From PoT sp049331405 (GTDB lineage Bacteria > Planctomycetota > Planctomycetia > Isosphaerales > Isosphaeraceae), in the NCBI RefSeq assembly GCF_049331405.1, contig NZ_CP186274.1, positions 8,308,001-8,372,000 of the forward strand: a stretch of DNA of 64,000 nt, read 5' to 3'. The translations under genes and the position numbers were made by a program. The notes beneath the pieces were generated by a model. That model ran no database searches. It saw only the letters and a list, made by a program, of their open reading frames with translations, and was not told where the DNA came from. The first letter of the stretch is position 1; each line of letters begins with the position of its first letter. Of this stretch, positions 1 through 7,547 are shown piece by piece.

Positions 1-385
1 CGGGCCGAGGTATCAGGACGGCCGGCGAGACCTTCAGCATCAAGGAGTAAAACTCCTTGCGCCCTACGAGATAAGCAACGGGAGTGCCTTCGGCCCGTCG
101 GCGTACCAGGTCGCGGAACGTGGCTCGGGGAGTCGCCCCGACCTCGTCCTCATAGTGGGTGTAGAGCTGGACGCGTTCCCAGGAGAGCACGTCGGCGAGC
201 AGGACCTCGGCGTCGAGCCTGGGGCTCTCGGAACCACGTCGCTTGAGATAGTCGGCGGTCCAGGTGAGGAGCCGCCCGACGGTCCAGCGATCGGGATCGT
301 CCTGAGGGCTTCCTACCCCTGCTGCCGCTGGCGTCGTCCCGTTCACGGATTGGGACGCATGAAGGGAGTCGGCGTCTTTTGGCAT
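1..385 (-). CDS. prmC: Release factor glutamine methyltransferase PrmC (HemK), 3' part beyond window
   Basis: N-terminal 128 residues only; the gene continues past base 1. PrmC methylates the glutamine of the GGQ motif in release factors using S-adenosylmethionine. The visible part holds a non-conserved leader of about 30 residues and then the helical substrate-binding domain, with WTVGRLLTWTADYLKRRG, PRLDAEVLLA and GTPVAYLVGRKEFY. It ends exactly at VLIPRP, just before the conserved methyltransferase core. The ATG at 385 lies 6 bases after the prfA stop, with GAGGTG about 10 bases upstream, so the two genes are probably co-transcribed and translationally linked. This is the usual prfA-prmC order. 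The catalytic NPPY motif is outside the window and cannot be checked. Confidence 0.93.
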   Translation of the reverse strand, partial: MPKDADSLHASQSVNGTTPAAAGVGSPQDDPDRWTVGRLLTWTADYLKRRGSESPRLDAEVLLADVLSWERVQLYTHYEDEVGATPRATFRDLVRRRAEGTPVAYLVGRKEFYSLMLKVSPAVLIPRP

Positions 386-391
386 CGTAGG

Positions 392-1459
392 TCACACCTC
401 GCCGAGTTGCTCGCGGCGGTCGTGGTCGATCAAGGCGGTAGTCAGCGGGGAAAGATCCCCGAGTATCACGCGGTCGAGGTTGTAGAGGGTCAGGCCGATG
501 CGGTGGTCCGTCACCCTGTTTTGCGGGAAGTTATAGGTCCTGATGCGCTGGGATCGGTCTCCCGAGCCGATCAGGGTCCGGCGAGCCTCCGCGCGTTCCG
601 AGCGGGCTTTCTCCTCGACCTGGTCGAAGAGGCGGCTCCGAAGGATTCGCATGGCCTTCGCTTTGTTCTTGTGCTGGCTCCGCTCGTCCCGGCAGTTGAC
701 CACGATGCCCGACGGCAGGTGTGTTATCCGGACCCCGCTCTCCGTCTTGTTCTGGTGCTGGCCGCCCGGGCCGCCGGCACGCATCACGTCGATCTGGAGA
801 TCCTCGTTGCGAATGATGATATCGACTTCCTCGGGTTCCGGCAAAACGGCGACCGTGGCGGCCGAAGTATGGATCCGGCCCTGCGTCTCCGTGACCGGCA
901 CGCGCTGGACGCGATGCCCGCCGCTCTCGAACTGGAGATGGCGGAAGGCCCCCTCGCCATTGATCCCGAAGGAGGCCTCGCGGAAGCCCCCGAGCTCGGT
1001 CGGGACCATCTCGAGCGCCTCGAACTTCCAGCCCATCTGGTCGGAGAAGCGTTGATACATCTCGAAGAGGTCGCGGGCGAAGAGCGCAGCTTCGTCGCCG
1101 CCGGTGCCGGCGCGGATCTCGATGATCAGGCCGGCGCGGTCGTTCCCGGCCTTCTGGTCGTAGAGGAGGTCCCGGAGGGTCTCGCCGATTTCGGTCTGAC
1201 GGATCCGCAGGGCTTCGAGCTCGGCCTCGGCATAAGTCCTCATTTCGAAGTCGGTTTCAGCCTCGCAGAGGGCCTCCGCCTCGCCGATCTGTTGTCCGAG
1301 TTCGAGATAGCGGCCATAAGGGATCGCGAGCTTGGCCAGGCTGCTCCGCTCCTTGGCCAGCGCGGTCAGGCGGGAGACGTCCGTGACCACGTCGGGATCC
1401 AGGAGGGCCTGCTCGAGTTCGCAGAATCGTTGGTAATCGGTCTGAAGCTTCTCAAACAC
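392..1459 (-). CDS. prfA: Peptide chain release factor 1
   Basis: Cytoplasmic class I release factor of 355 residues that recognises UAA and UAG stop codons and triggers peptide release. The catalytic GGQ is seen in RAGGPGGQHQNKTESGVRI near residue 230. The codon-recognition region and the RIRTYNFPQNRVTDHRI stretch typical of RF1/RF2 follow. The length matches the family. The start is GTG at 1459 with GGAGCGGG upstream. It sits between rpmE (about 190 bases upstream in transcription) and prmC (6 bases downstream). I call RF1 rather than RF2 because the gene is a single frame with no in-frame UGA and lies next to prmC and rpmE. The family call is near certain. Confidence 0.97.
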   Translation of the reverse strand: MFEKLQTDYQRFCELEQALLDPDVVTDVSRLTALAKERSSLAKLAIPYGRYLELGQQIGEAEALCEAETDFEMRTYAEAELEALRIRQTEIGETLRDLLYDQKAGNDRAGLIIEIRAGTGGDEAALFARDLFEMYQRFSDQMGWKFEALEMVPTELGGFREASFGINGEGAFRHLQFESGGHRVQRVPVTETQGRIHTSAATVAVLPEPEEVDIIIRNEDLQIDVMRAGGPGGQHQNKTESGVRITHLPSGIVVNCRDERSQHKNKAKAMRILRSRLFDQVEEKARSERAEARRTLIGSGDRSQRIRTYNFPQNRVTDHRIGLTLYNLDRVILGDLSPLTTALIDHDRREQLGEV

Positions 1460-1587
1460 GACGGACCCGCTCCGACTGCCAACGAGGTGATTCGAGAATC
1501 GGCCGGTCTGGGCTTGATCGCTCCAAGCGGGACGTCGTCAATCCCTTGACGCCCCGAGGAGACAGTAGACGCATTCTGAAAAGACCA

Positions 1588-1632
1588 ACGGCCCGTCGGG
1601 CTGCATCCGGGGGATGCCGCCTGGCGGGCCGT
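1588..1632 (-). terminator. Nested hairpin after rpmE
   Basis: Arms ACGGCCCG (1588-1595) and CGGGCCGT (1625-1632) enclose a second stem, GCATCC (1603-1608) with GGATGC (1612-1617). Read on the minus strand the hairpin follows the rpmE stop and is succeeded by TTGGTCTTTTC, a short U-rich tract. It may reduce read-through from rpmE into prfA rather than stop it fully. Confidence 0.5.
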
Positions 1633-1652
1633 CAAGCTTGCTGCGATGGAGA

Positions 1653-1892
1653 CTAGGCCTTGGCGGGTTCGGCCGGCTTCTTGGCCTTGCCGTAAGTCCC
1701 CTGGAACTTCTTGTTGAACTTATCGACGCGGCCGGCGGCATCGACGAACTTCACCGAGCCGGTGTAGTACGGGTGACAGGCCGAGCAAACTTCGACCGCG
1801 ATCTTCGGCTTCGTGCTACGCGTCTTGAACGTGTTGCCGCAGCCGCAGGTCACTTCACACTCTTGGTATTTGGGGTGAATGCCGTCTTTCAT
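1653..1892 (-). CDS. rpmE: 50S ribosomal protein L31
   Basis: 79-residue large-subunit ribosomal protein. It begins MKDGIHPKYQECEVTCGCGN and carries the four-cysteine zinc-binding pattern (CGCG, then CSACHPYYTG), so it is the zinc-containing C+ type. The frame stays open upstream for 34 more codons, but homology begins at MKDGIHP, so I chose ATG 1892. The C-terminal tail is rich in Lys, Ala and Pro (KAKKPAEPAKA). It is the first gene of the rpmE-prfA-prmC run. C+ L31 is normally used when zinc is sufficient; no zinc-free paralogue lies in this window. Confidence 0.96.
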   Translation of the reverse strand: MKDGIHPKYQECEVTCGCGNTFKTRSTKPKIAVEVCSACHPYYTGSVKFVDAAGRVDKFNKKFQGTYGKAKKPAEPAKA

Positions 1893-2043
1893 TGTCGCAA
1901 CCCAGTCCGTTTCTGGCCGTCCGCGCTGGCGGTGGGCCACTGCCATGGTCTCTCGGCCGGGAGACGACCCAGCCTGATTCCATGATGATACCAAAGAGAT
2001 CGAACTTCGGCGAGAAGGAGGCTTCTTTTTCCTGCGCCTGTCC

Positions 2044-2652
2044 TCAGTTGGACGCCGGCGGCTTCTCGCCGATCCCGTCGGGAACCGGCTTTCCCTCCAG
2101 CAGAGCCTCGACTGCCTTCTCCACGTCCCCGTACGTGAACTGATGCTTCGGGTCGTCGAGCGTGAATCGCAGGACTTCCTTCCCCGAGGGGTCGTAGATG
2201 AATACGGCGGGGATGGCGTTGATGTTCAATTTTTCATTGCCGACGCCGGCTTCCTCGTCGAGCAGGTAGTTCGTGATGGTCGCGTTCTTCTCGTGCAGGA
2301 ACTTCTTCGCGTCGCTGACCTGCTTCTCTTCAGACGGGTCGTCGAACGAGAGTGAGGCGACCTTCAGCCCCTTGGCCTTGTACTTCTTGTCGAGCTCGAG
2401 GAGGTGGGGGAAGTTCTCCTTGCAAGGGAGGCACCACGAGGCCCAGACGTCGACGATGGTGTACTTGCTCGACCTGTTCTGGCCCATCTTCTCCCGGAAG
2501 ACCTCGAACTTGACCGGCTCGAGGGTTACGGCCCCTTCCTTCTCCTTGGCGGCGGCAACGGCCTTCGGCACGCCGAGGGCCCCGGCCAATGCCGTGAAGG
2601 CCAGCGCGGTGGCCAGGAGTGCGTAGCGGGTCTTCTTGCTCTGCAACGTCAT
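2044..2652 (-). CDS. Exported TlpA-like thioredoxin-fold protein
   Basis: 202 residues with an N-terminal signal peptide (hydrophobic stretch to about residue 34), so the protein acts outside the cytoplasm. The thioredoxin fold starts near residue 60 and has the redox motif WASWCLPCKENFP. The cis-proline region is seen at INAIPAVFIYDPSG. TlpA/ResA-type proteins reduce or exchange disulfides in exported proteins, for example during cytochrome c maturation; no client gene is adjacent, so the substrate is unknown. GGGGAGG lies about 10 bases before the ATG. A second exported thioredoxin-fold gene on the same strand lies just upstream at 2880-3482, separated by a hairpin, so the pair may share a redox role (inference). 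Confidence 0.82.
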   Translation of the reverse strand: MTLQSKKTRYALLATALAFTALAGALGVPKAVAAAKEKEGAVTLEPVKFEVFREKMGQNRSSKYTIVDVWASWCLPCKENFPHLLELDKKYKAKGLKVASLSFDDPSEEKQVSDAKKFLHEKNATITNYLLDEEAGVGNEKLNINAIPAVFIYDPSGKEVLRFTLDDPKHQFTYGDVEKAVEALLEGKPVPDGIGEKPPASN

Positions 2653-2797
2653 CGGTGACTGCCTCCCCTTCCGATCCGAGTGAGGGACTCGACCTGCCGA
2701 TCATCCACGAGTGCAGGCATCATGGCGCCATCGCCTTTCCGAATCTCGGAGCAAAGTCGACGAGGGACGACATTGGACGCCTGGGCGTTTATGCAAG

Positions 2798-2828
2798 AAC
2801 GCCGCCGACGGGATGGGTCGGCGGCGTT
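2798..2828 (-). terminator. 12-bp perfect hairpin between two redox genes
   Basis: AACGCCGCCGAC (2798-2809) pairs exactly with GTCGGCGGCGTT (2817-2828) around a 7-base loop. It lies just after the stop of the 2880-3482 gene. There is no clear U-tract on the minus side, so it may be a terminator or an mRNA 3'-end stabiliser. Confidence 0.55.
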
Positions 2829-2879
2829 CCAGATGTCACGATGGTCTGCGACGAGCCAGGCTCGTACAAACGCCTGCGA

Positions 2880-3482
2880 TTACTTCTTGTACTGGATGCC
2901 GCAGCCCTTGGCGCGGGTCTCTTCGATCTCGACGCTCTCACCCTTGAGGATGGCATCCACGGCGGAAGCCAGGTACTTCTTGGTGACCTTCGCCTCCTCC
3001 CCGTTGTCGTCGAAGGCGCCGGTGTAGCGGATGACGCGGTTCTTGTCGAGGACGAAGAACTGCGGGGTCACGACCGCGCCGAAGTCCTTGCCGATTTTGC
3101 CGGTGTCGTCATAGCCATAGGCGAAGTTGTAACCCTTCTCCTTGACCCGGTCCTTGATGGCGGGGAGGCGGTCGTCGTCGCGGTCGTTGACGCAGACGGC
3201 CACGACCTTGACGTTCTTGCCCTTGTAGTCGTTGGCGAACTCGATGACGCGATCTTCGTAGGCGGTGACGGCGGGGCAGTGGTTGGCGAGGAAGACGACG
3301 ACGACCACGTCTTCCTTGATGTCGGAGAGGCTGAGGCTCGTGTCCTTGCTGCCATCAACGGCGGGGATGCCGGAGAAGGCGGGGGCCTTTTCGCCAACGC
3401 TGATGGCCTTGTTGAACTTGCCGGCAAAGACGGGGCTAGCGACCAGGGCCAGGCCAGCCAGGCTGAGGAACAGCTTGCGCAT
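2880..3482 (-). CDS. Exported redoxin (AhpC/TSA-like) domain protein
   Basis: 200 residues with a cleavable signal peptide (MRKLFLSLAGLALVASPVFA). The thioredoxin-like fold follows, with the peroxiredoxin-like entry GEKAPAFSGIPAVDG. The site that would hold CxxC reads LANHCPAVTAYEDR, so only one cysteine is present there. This fits a one-cysteine redoxin or thiol peroxidase-like protein rather than a disulfide reductase. Other cysteines lie in VVAVCVND and near the C-terminus (AKGCGIQYKK), and one could be a resolving residue. GAGGAG lies 9 bases upstream of the ATG. Redoxins with this NHCP motif are common as secreted proteins in planctomycetes; the physiological substrate is not known to me. 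Confidence 0.75.
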   Translation of the reverse strand: MRKLFLSLAGLALVASPVFAGKFNKAISVGEKAPAFSGIPAVDGSKDTSLSLSDIKEDVVVVVFLANHCPAVTAYEDRVIEFANDYKGKNVKVVAVCVNDRDDDRLPAIKDRVKEKGYNFAYGYDDTGKIGKDFGAVVTPQFFVLDKNRVIRYTGAFDDNGEEAKVTKKYLASAVDAILKGESVEIEETRAKGCGIQYKK

Positions 3483-3515
3483 CGGTGCATCTCCTCAAAT
3501 CTTAGAGAGTATTAG

Positions 3516-3537
3516 ACGAAGCCTTACAAAGCTTCGT
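3516..3537. repeat. Inverted repeat in the 5' region of the redoxin gene
   Basis: ACGAAGC (3516-3522) and GCTTCGT (3531-3537) flank 8 bases, about 35 bases upstream of the redoxin start. It could be an operator or a leader hairpin. I see no recognisable regulator site. The rest of 3538-3764 holds no gene I can support. Confidence 0.3.
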
Positions 3538-3764
3538 TGGGCGCCGACTCAGTTTCGCGAGAGGCTCCGGACCATCCCTTCCGGATGCTTGACTGCACGA
3601 GGGGACCGAACCACTAGACCTCGAAGGAACCCAGGTTTCCCACGGTAAATAGCGTCGAAACGGAAGAACCCGCCCTCAATTTCGGTGCGAGTCCCCATTT
3701 CGCTCACGATTATAGATCCGGGCATTTCGGAGTCAACGACCTGGAAAGGTGCCTCGGCGCGGCC

Positions 3765-4538
3765 TCAGGTGCGTTTCGCGGCCCAGAGGACCGAGTTCGC
3801 GACCACCTGGCGCAGGGCCGGGTGGAAGAGCACGGGGAAGGCATCGTGGCCGGGTCGGAGGTACACGACTCGCCCCTTGCCGATCGTCCAGGTCAGGCCG
3901 CTCCGCATCGTCTCCCCATGATCCCAGGAGGAGAGCAGCACGACCGTCTCCGGGTTGGGGACCGAGAACGGCTCTGTGAACATATCCGTCTTGGGGATCG
4001 TGAACGGGGCGACGCCGCGCGCGATCGGATGATCGGGGGCACGCACTTGAATATGTTCAGGTTCGCCGTCTTCTCGCCAGCCGCCAGGCTCGCAGGCAGT
4101 CCCCATCAGGGCGCGGAAAGGCTTGCTGGCGCACGAGGCGTGGAGGGCCAGGAAGCCGAGCTTGCCCGACTTGACCCGCTCGACGACCGCGTCGACCCGA
4201 TCGGCCGGGACGTCGTCGTGTCGGAGCCGGCCCCACCAGATGAGCACATCGGTCGCATCAAGGTCGCCGTCGCTCAAGCCTGCCTCGGAATCGCCGAGGC
4301 GCGACCGGGACACGTTCAGCTCATTCTTACGGCCGAGGTATTCGGCGATCGCTCCGTCGATGTCGCTCGGGTAGACCGCCTTGCGGGCGCTCCCCTCGCA
4401 CCAGACACGAACTCGGACAGGGCGATCCGTCGCTGCGACTGTTTCCGAGACGTGCAGAGCTCCTAGGGCCGCCGCGCCAGTAACTGTGGCACGACGGAGG
4501 AACGTTCGTCGATCGAGACGCGTCTCGCGAACTTTCAC
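3765..4538 (-). CDS. ThuA-domain protein with twin-arginine leader
   Basis: About 257 residues. The N-terminus has a TAT-like leader (LDRRTFLRRATVTGAAALGAL), so export is likely. The rest is a ThuA-type domain, a class I glutamine amidotransferase-like fold, with the recognisable stretches DVLIWWGRLRHDDVP, GKLGFLALHASCASKPFRALMG, ITHPIAR-like DHPIARGVAPF and GKGRVVYLRPGHDAFP. ThuA domains occur in trehalose utilisation loci and in many planctomycete secreted proteins; the enzymatic activity is generally undefined. An ATG lies at 4547, but AAGAGG sits directly against it. The GTG at 4538 has that site 10 bases upstream and is the better start. Confidence 0.75.
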   Translation of the reverse strand: MKVRETRLDRRTFLRRATVTGAAALGALHVSETVAATDRPVRVRVWCEGSARKAVYPSDIDGAIAEYLGRKNELNVSRSRLGDSEAGLSDGDLDATDVLIWWGRLRHDDVPADRVDAVVERVKSGKLGFLALHASCASKPFRALMGTACEPGGWREDGEPEHIQVRAPDHPIARGVAPFTIPKTDMFTEPFSVPNPETVVLLSSWDHGETMRSGLTWTIGKGRVVYLRPGHDAFPVLFHPALRQVVANSVLWAAKRT

Positions 4539-4790
4539 TCGGCACATCCTCTTAATGGAATATCGTGGACGACCAGCGGGGTGGAGCTTTACGTTCGGGG
4601 CTAGCAGGCAGGCTCGATCCTTCGGGCGATCGAGAAGCGGGATATTCGCAGTGGAATGAATGTTAACCCGTCCGACTCAAGGTCGCAAGAGTCCCTGATC
4701 ACGGAATTTAGGTGAGAATGCGACCGACGCGGCGGTTACTCGTCCGTGCAGAAGGATGCGACTTCGAGGGGTCAAGCTGGGAAATCTGTA

Positions 4791-5204
4791 CTATCGGAGG
4801 CGGAACGCCATCGGCATGATCTCCGCGAGCGTAAAGGTCCCGACCCGATCGACGACGATGGGAGTTTCCGGCCTGGCGAACTCGGCTAGGACCTGGCGAC
4901 AGGCGCCGCAAGGCATCAGGTGAGACGGCTCCGAGTCGGCGGGCGCATCGACGCATGACACCGCCACTGCCTCGATCTCGACGGCACCCGCCAGGATCGC
5001 GGCGAACGTGGCCGTGCGCTCGGCGCAGACCGTCAGGCCATACGAGGCATTCTCGATGTTGGCCCCGGAGAAGATCTGGCCCTTGGCCCAGATCGCCGCG
5101 CCGACGTGGAAGTTCGAGTACGGACAGTAGGCTAGCCGGCTCGCCTCCCTGGCTGCTTCGAGGAGCGCATCGAGCGGCGGCGTAAATGCGTGGGCGTCGA
5201 CCAT
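4791..5204 (-). CDS. cdd: Cytidine deaminase
   Basis: 137 residues, the length of a homotetrameric zinc cytidine deaminase that converts cytidine and deoxycytidine to the uridines for pyrimidine salvage. Zinc and catalytic motifs are visible: CAERTATFAAI (Cys and catalytic Glu) and MPCGACRQVLAEF (two Cys). The substrate-binding SNFHVGAAIWAKG is intact. AGGAGG lies upstream of the ATG. It follows a very strong terminator, so it has its own transcription unit. The product is cytoplasmic. Confidence 0.94.
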   Translation of the reverse strand: MVDAHAFTPPLDALLEAAREASRLAYCPYSNFHVGAAIWAKGQIFSGANIENASYGLTVCAERTATFAAILAGAVEIEAVAVSCVDAPADSEPSHLMPCGACRQVLAEFARPETPIVVDRVGTFTLAEIMPMAFRLR

Positions 5205-5258
5205 CGGGCATTTCCTCCTCGACGCTTGCGCGTCCGACGATGGCTCCTACTTCCCGGA

Positions 5259-5308
5259 CAAAAAAAGACGCCCTCCGGACTTCTCTTTCGGAAGCCGGAG
5301 GGCGTCTT
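5259..5308 (-). terminator. Strong rho-independent terminator
   Basis: A perfect 14-bp stem, AAGACGCCCTCCGG (5265-5278) with CCGGAGGGCGTCTT (5295-5308), is followed on the minus strand by seven or eight T. It ends the lipoprotein transcript that stops at 5331 and separates it from cdd. Confidence 0.92.
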
Positions 5309-5330
5309 CAGCAACTTGCTTGCAGAATCG

Positions 5331-6053
5331 TCACTGGCCGTGCGGCCGGACGTCCTGGATGTCGTCCTCGGGCGAGTGCTCGACGAAGTGCCAGGCGACT
5401 TCGGCGGCGACGACCTGGAGGAACCGGTTCTTGAACGAACCTCGGCTCCAGCCCTGCCCTTCCTGCACCGGCCCTCGGATGGGGAAGGTGCTGTCGACGT
5501 AGTTATCGTAGATGCTGTGGGCCTCGCGAGGCTGATCCGTCATCGGCTTGTCTTTGCTGTTGAGCGGATGTTTCATCTCGAAGGCCTGGATGTGCGTCCG
5601 GCCCGTGCCTTCGAGCAAGCCAGGGCTCGAGTTGCTCGCGACCTGGAAGGCCTCGACCTCGAGGAAGATGACGATGTCCGCCTCGAAGGCCCGACCCGCT
5701 TCGGCCGGATCCGTCCAGTTCGGATGCCCCTCAACCCAGGTCGAGACCTTGTCGAGTTCGACGATGTCGATCTTCTTCTGGTGCTTGCGGAGGTAGAGAC
5801 AGAATTCGCGAGTCAGATCGCGATCGAGCGACTGGAAATCGCCTTGCGTGCCGGCGACGGCATGCGTGAGGACGACCACTCTCTTGTTCTTCAGCGAGGG
5901 TCCCGGGGCCGGGACCGTGGGTTCGAACGGCTGGAGGAAGTAGAGTACTGTTCGTGGATCACAGCCCGTCAGGCCCATCAGCCCTACGGCTGCGGCGATC
6001 ACGAGCGAAGCTGCGGCGCGGCGCGTCCTTGCGTGCGGCCGAGGGGTCCTCAT
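5331..6053 (-). CDS. Lipoprotein of unknown function
   Basis: 240 residues starting MRTPRPHARTRRAA. A signal peptide ends in the lipobox LMGLTGC, so the protein should be lipid-anchored outside the inner membrane. The mature part is soluble-looking, with KRVVVLTHAVAG, FCLYLRKHQKKIDIVELDKV, DIVIFLEVEAFQ and a C-terminal RFLQVVAAEVAWHFVEHSPEDD. I do not recognise the family; the layout resembles planctomycete lipoproteins that carry a Rossmann-like domain, but I cannot name a function. The ATG overlaps the stop of the DUF2752 gene (ATGA), so translation is probably coupled. The longer frame upstream of 6053 is only an overlap with that gene. Confidence 0.75.
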   Translation of the reverse strand: MRTPRPHARTRRAAASLVIAAAVGLMGLTGCDPRTVLYFLQPFEPTVPAPGPSLKNKRVVVLTHAVAGTQGDFQSLDRDLTREFCLYLRKHQKKIDIVELDKVSTWVEGHPNWTDPAEAGRAFEADIVIFLEVEAFQVASNSSPGLLEGTGRTHIQAFEMKHPLNSKDKPMTDQPREAHSIYDNYVDSTFPIRGPVQEGQGWSRGSFKNRFLQVVAAEVAWHFVEHSPEDDIQDVRPHGQ

Positions 6054-6499
6054 AACGCCCTCCCAAATAACAGGCGAACCGTCCAGAAAAACAAGCTCAG
6101 GGCCACGATGATCACTGCCAGGCCGACCATCGGTTGTTCCAATGTCCGGAAACCGATCGGCCGTCCCATAATCGCGCCGGCCACGAGCCACGGAATCAAA
6201 ACAACACATGTCGGTGCCAGCAGACTTCCGGCCGGATTGGCCCCCCAGGAGCGGTCGAGTCGGCCTCGCACGAACCATGCGAACGAGGTCGTCATGCCGC
6301 AGGTGGGGCACGGGTGGCCGGTCAAGAACGCGAAGGCACAGGGGGCCAGTCCGAGCTGAGTGTGCGTCCCGAACCCCCTTGGGTCGGGCTTCAGCCACCT
6401 GGCGATACCGAGCACCGTCGCGAGTCCCAGGGCCGTGACGAGCAGCGCAGAACGAGTCGCCTGTCCGAACCGAGAACGCATCGGGAGTTGAACGATCAT
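6050..6499 (-). CDS. DUF2752 membrane protein
   Basis: About 149 residues with three or four hydrophobic segments. The family signature HPCPTCGMTTSFAWF is present, with two cysteines in CPTCG, between the first and second membrane stretches. DUF2752 proteins are small integral membrane proteins of unknown function. The start is uncertain: the frame opens at a TTG at 6553, but ATG 6499 (MIVQLPMRSRFGQ) is more typical. No clear ribosome site is visible for either. The stop overlaps the ATG of the downstream lipoprotein gene by four bases, which suggests a two-gene operon whose products work together at the membrane (inference). Confidence 0.78.
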   Translation of the reverse strand: MIVQLPMRSRFGQATRSALLVTALGLATVLGIARWLKPDPRGFGTHTQLGLAPCAFAFLTGHPCPTCGMTTSFAWFVRGRLDRSWGANPAGSLLAPTCVVLIPWLVAGAIMGRPIGFRTLEQPMVGLAVIIVALSLFFWTVRLLFGRAL

Positions 6500-6675
6500 G
6501 GACGTGCCGTTCGGTCGAGAAGACGTGATCCGAAGCACTGCACGAGACTGCAAGCCTAGGCTGCCGGATAGGTCGCCACACCATAATCCGCCGACAAAAT
6601 CCTGGCAAGGCCAACCGTGGCGAACTTCTCACGCTTGAAAAAAGGGCAAATCTCGCTTTCAAGCCGCGTCCATTG

Positions 6676-7341
6676 TCAAAGTTTCTTAACCCATTCCTCG
6701 GCCTCGAGGGATGCTTGCTGCATCCGCGTCTCGACCTCGAGTCGGCAGGCCTCGATCGTGTCGCGATCGGCGTCGGGAGGGACGTGGACCGCATCGGGGA
6801 CGACGCAGGCCGCCGCGCGGAAGGGCTTCGGCACGGCGAAGCGGTCCCAGCTATTCGCCCGCCAGGGATCGCTGAAGGCCATGCCCGCACCGACGATCGG
6901 CAGACCGGTCCGGCTCGCGAGGTACGCCAATCCCTGATGCACGTGTCGCCTCGGCCCCTTGGGGCCGTCGGGGGTCACGCAGGGGTTGCCGCCATCGAGG
7001 CGAAGGGTCATCTCGCGCAAGGCGCGGGCACCGCCACGAGTGGTCGAGCCACGGACGACGCCGAAGCCTAGCCTTCGGACGACCTGCGTGATGAGCTCGC
7101 CATCGCGGTGGTCGCTGATGAGGATGTGCATCTGCGGCCACGCCCAGTAATAGGCGGGGAAGAGCATCACCTCATGAAAGAAGGCATAGATGTAGCGATG
7201 ACCCAGGCGACGCGCGACCTCGGGATTGAGCGTCGGGTTCGCATAGCGAAAGTGAAACCGGCTCGTCCCCACGAGCCTGCGGACCATCCACGCCCCCGTG
7301 ATCCCGACGGTCTTGACCAAAAGCGGATGCTGGATCTTCAT
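6676..7341 (-). CDS. DUF374 lysophospholipid acyltransferase-family protein
   Basis: 221 residues. It matches the DUF374 branch of the PlsC/LpxL-like acyltransferases: IYAFFHEVMLFPAYY (the HxxxxD-type region is altered, as is usual for DUF374), ILISDHRDGELI, GFGVVRGSTTRGGARALR, and PCVTPDGPKGPRRHVHQG near residue 130. An N-terminal hydrophobic helix suggests membrane association. Members are thought to add acyl chains to lipid A or phospholipid precursors, but the exact substrate here is unknown. GGGAGGG precedes the ATG. The ISAs1 element lies about 200 bases upstream of the start and could have separated this gene from its original promoter. Confidence 0.8.
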   Translation of the reverse strand: MKIQHPLLVKTVGITGAWMVRRLVGTSRFHFRYANPTLNPEVARRLGHRYIYAFFHEVMLFPAYYWAWPQMHILISDHRDGELITQVVRRLGFGVVRGSTTRGGARALREMTLRLDGGNPCVTPDGPKGPRRHVHQGLAYLASRTGLPIVGAGMAFSDPWRANSWDRFAVPKPFRAAACVVPDAVHVPPDADRDTIEACRLEVETRMQQASLEAEEWVKKL

Positions 7342-7535
7342 CGGCCCTCCCCTGGCCTACCGCCGGACGCAGCTCTATGCGTACGGCGTCCCTCGCTCCG
7401 GGCTCGATCCCCGAAGCTTGAAGCCTCGTATCTCACCAAGGCCACTCGATCAGTCCTTGACCTCACGCGAACGGTTTCGAGGTGCGCGCACGGGCGACAA
7501 CTTAGTCGGAAAGCCGAAAACGGGATAGGCCGATT

Positions 7536-7547
7536 GGGAGGAGGCCA
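7536..7547. repeat. Left copy of 12-base direct repeat flanking the ISAs1 element
   Basis: GGGAGGAGGCCA is repeated exactly at 8810-8821. The two copies bracket the element and look like a target-site duplication, a little longer than the 8-10 bases usual for ISAs1. Confidence 0.7.

Noticed and set aside
155..1549. Long plus-strand open frame opposite prfA
   Set aside because: It is the antisense shadow of prfA and prmC. All homology is on the minus strand.
5331..6890. 519-codon minus-strand frame covering the lipoprotein, the DUF2752 gene and more
   Set aside because: Only the part from ATG 6053 has a signal peptide and lipobox. The upstream part is the wrong frame of the DUF2752 gene.
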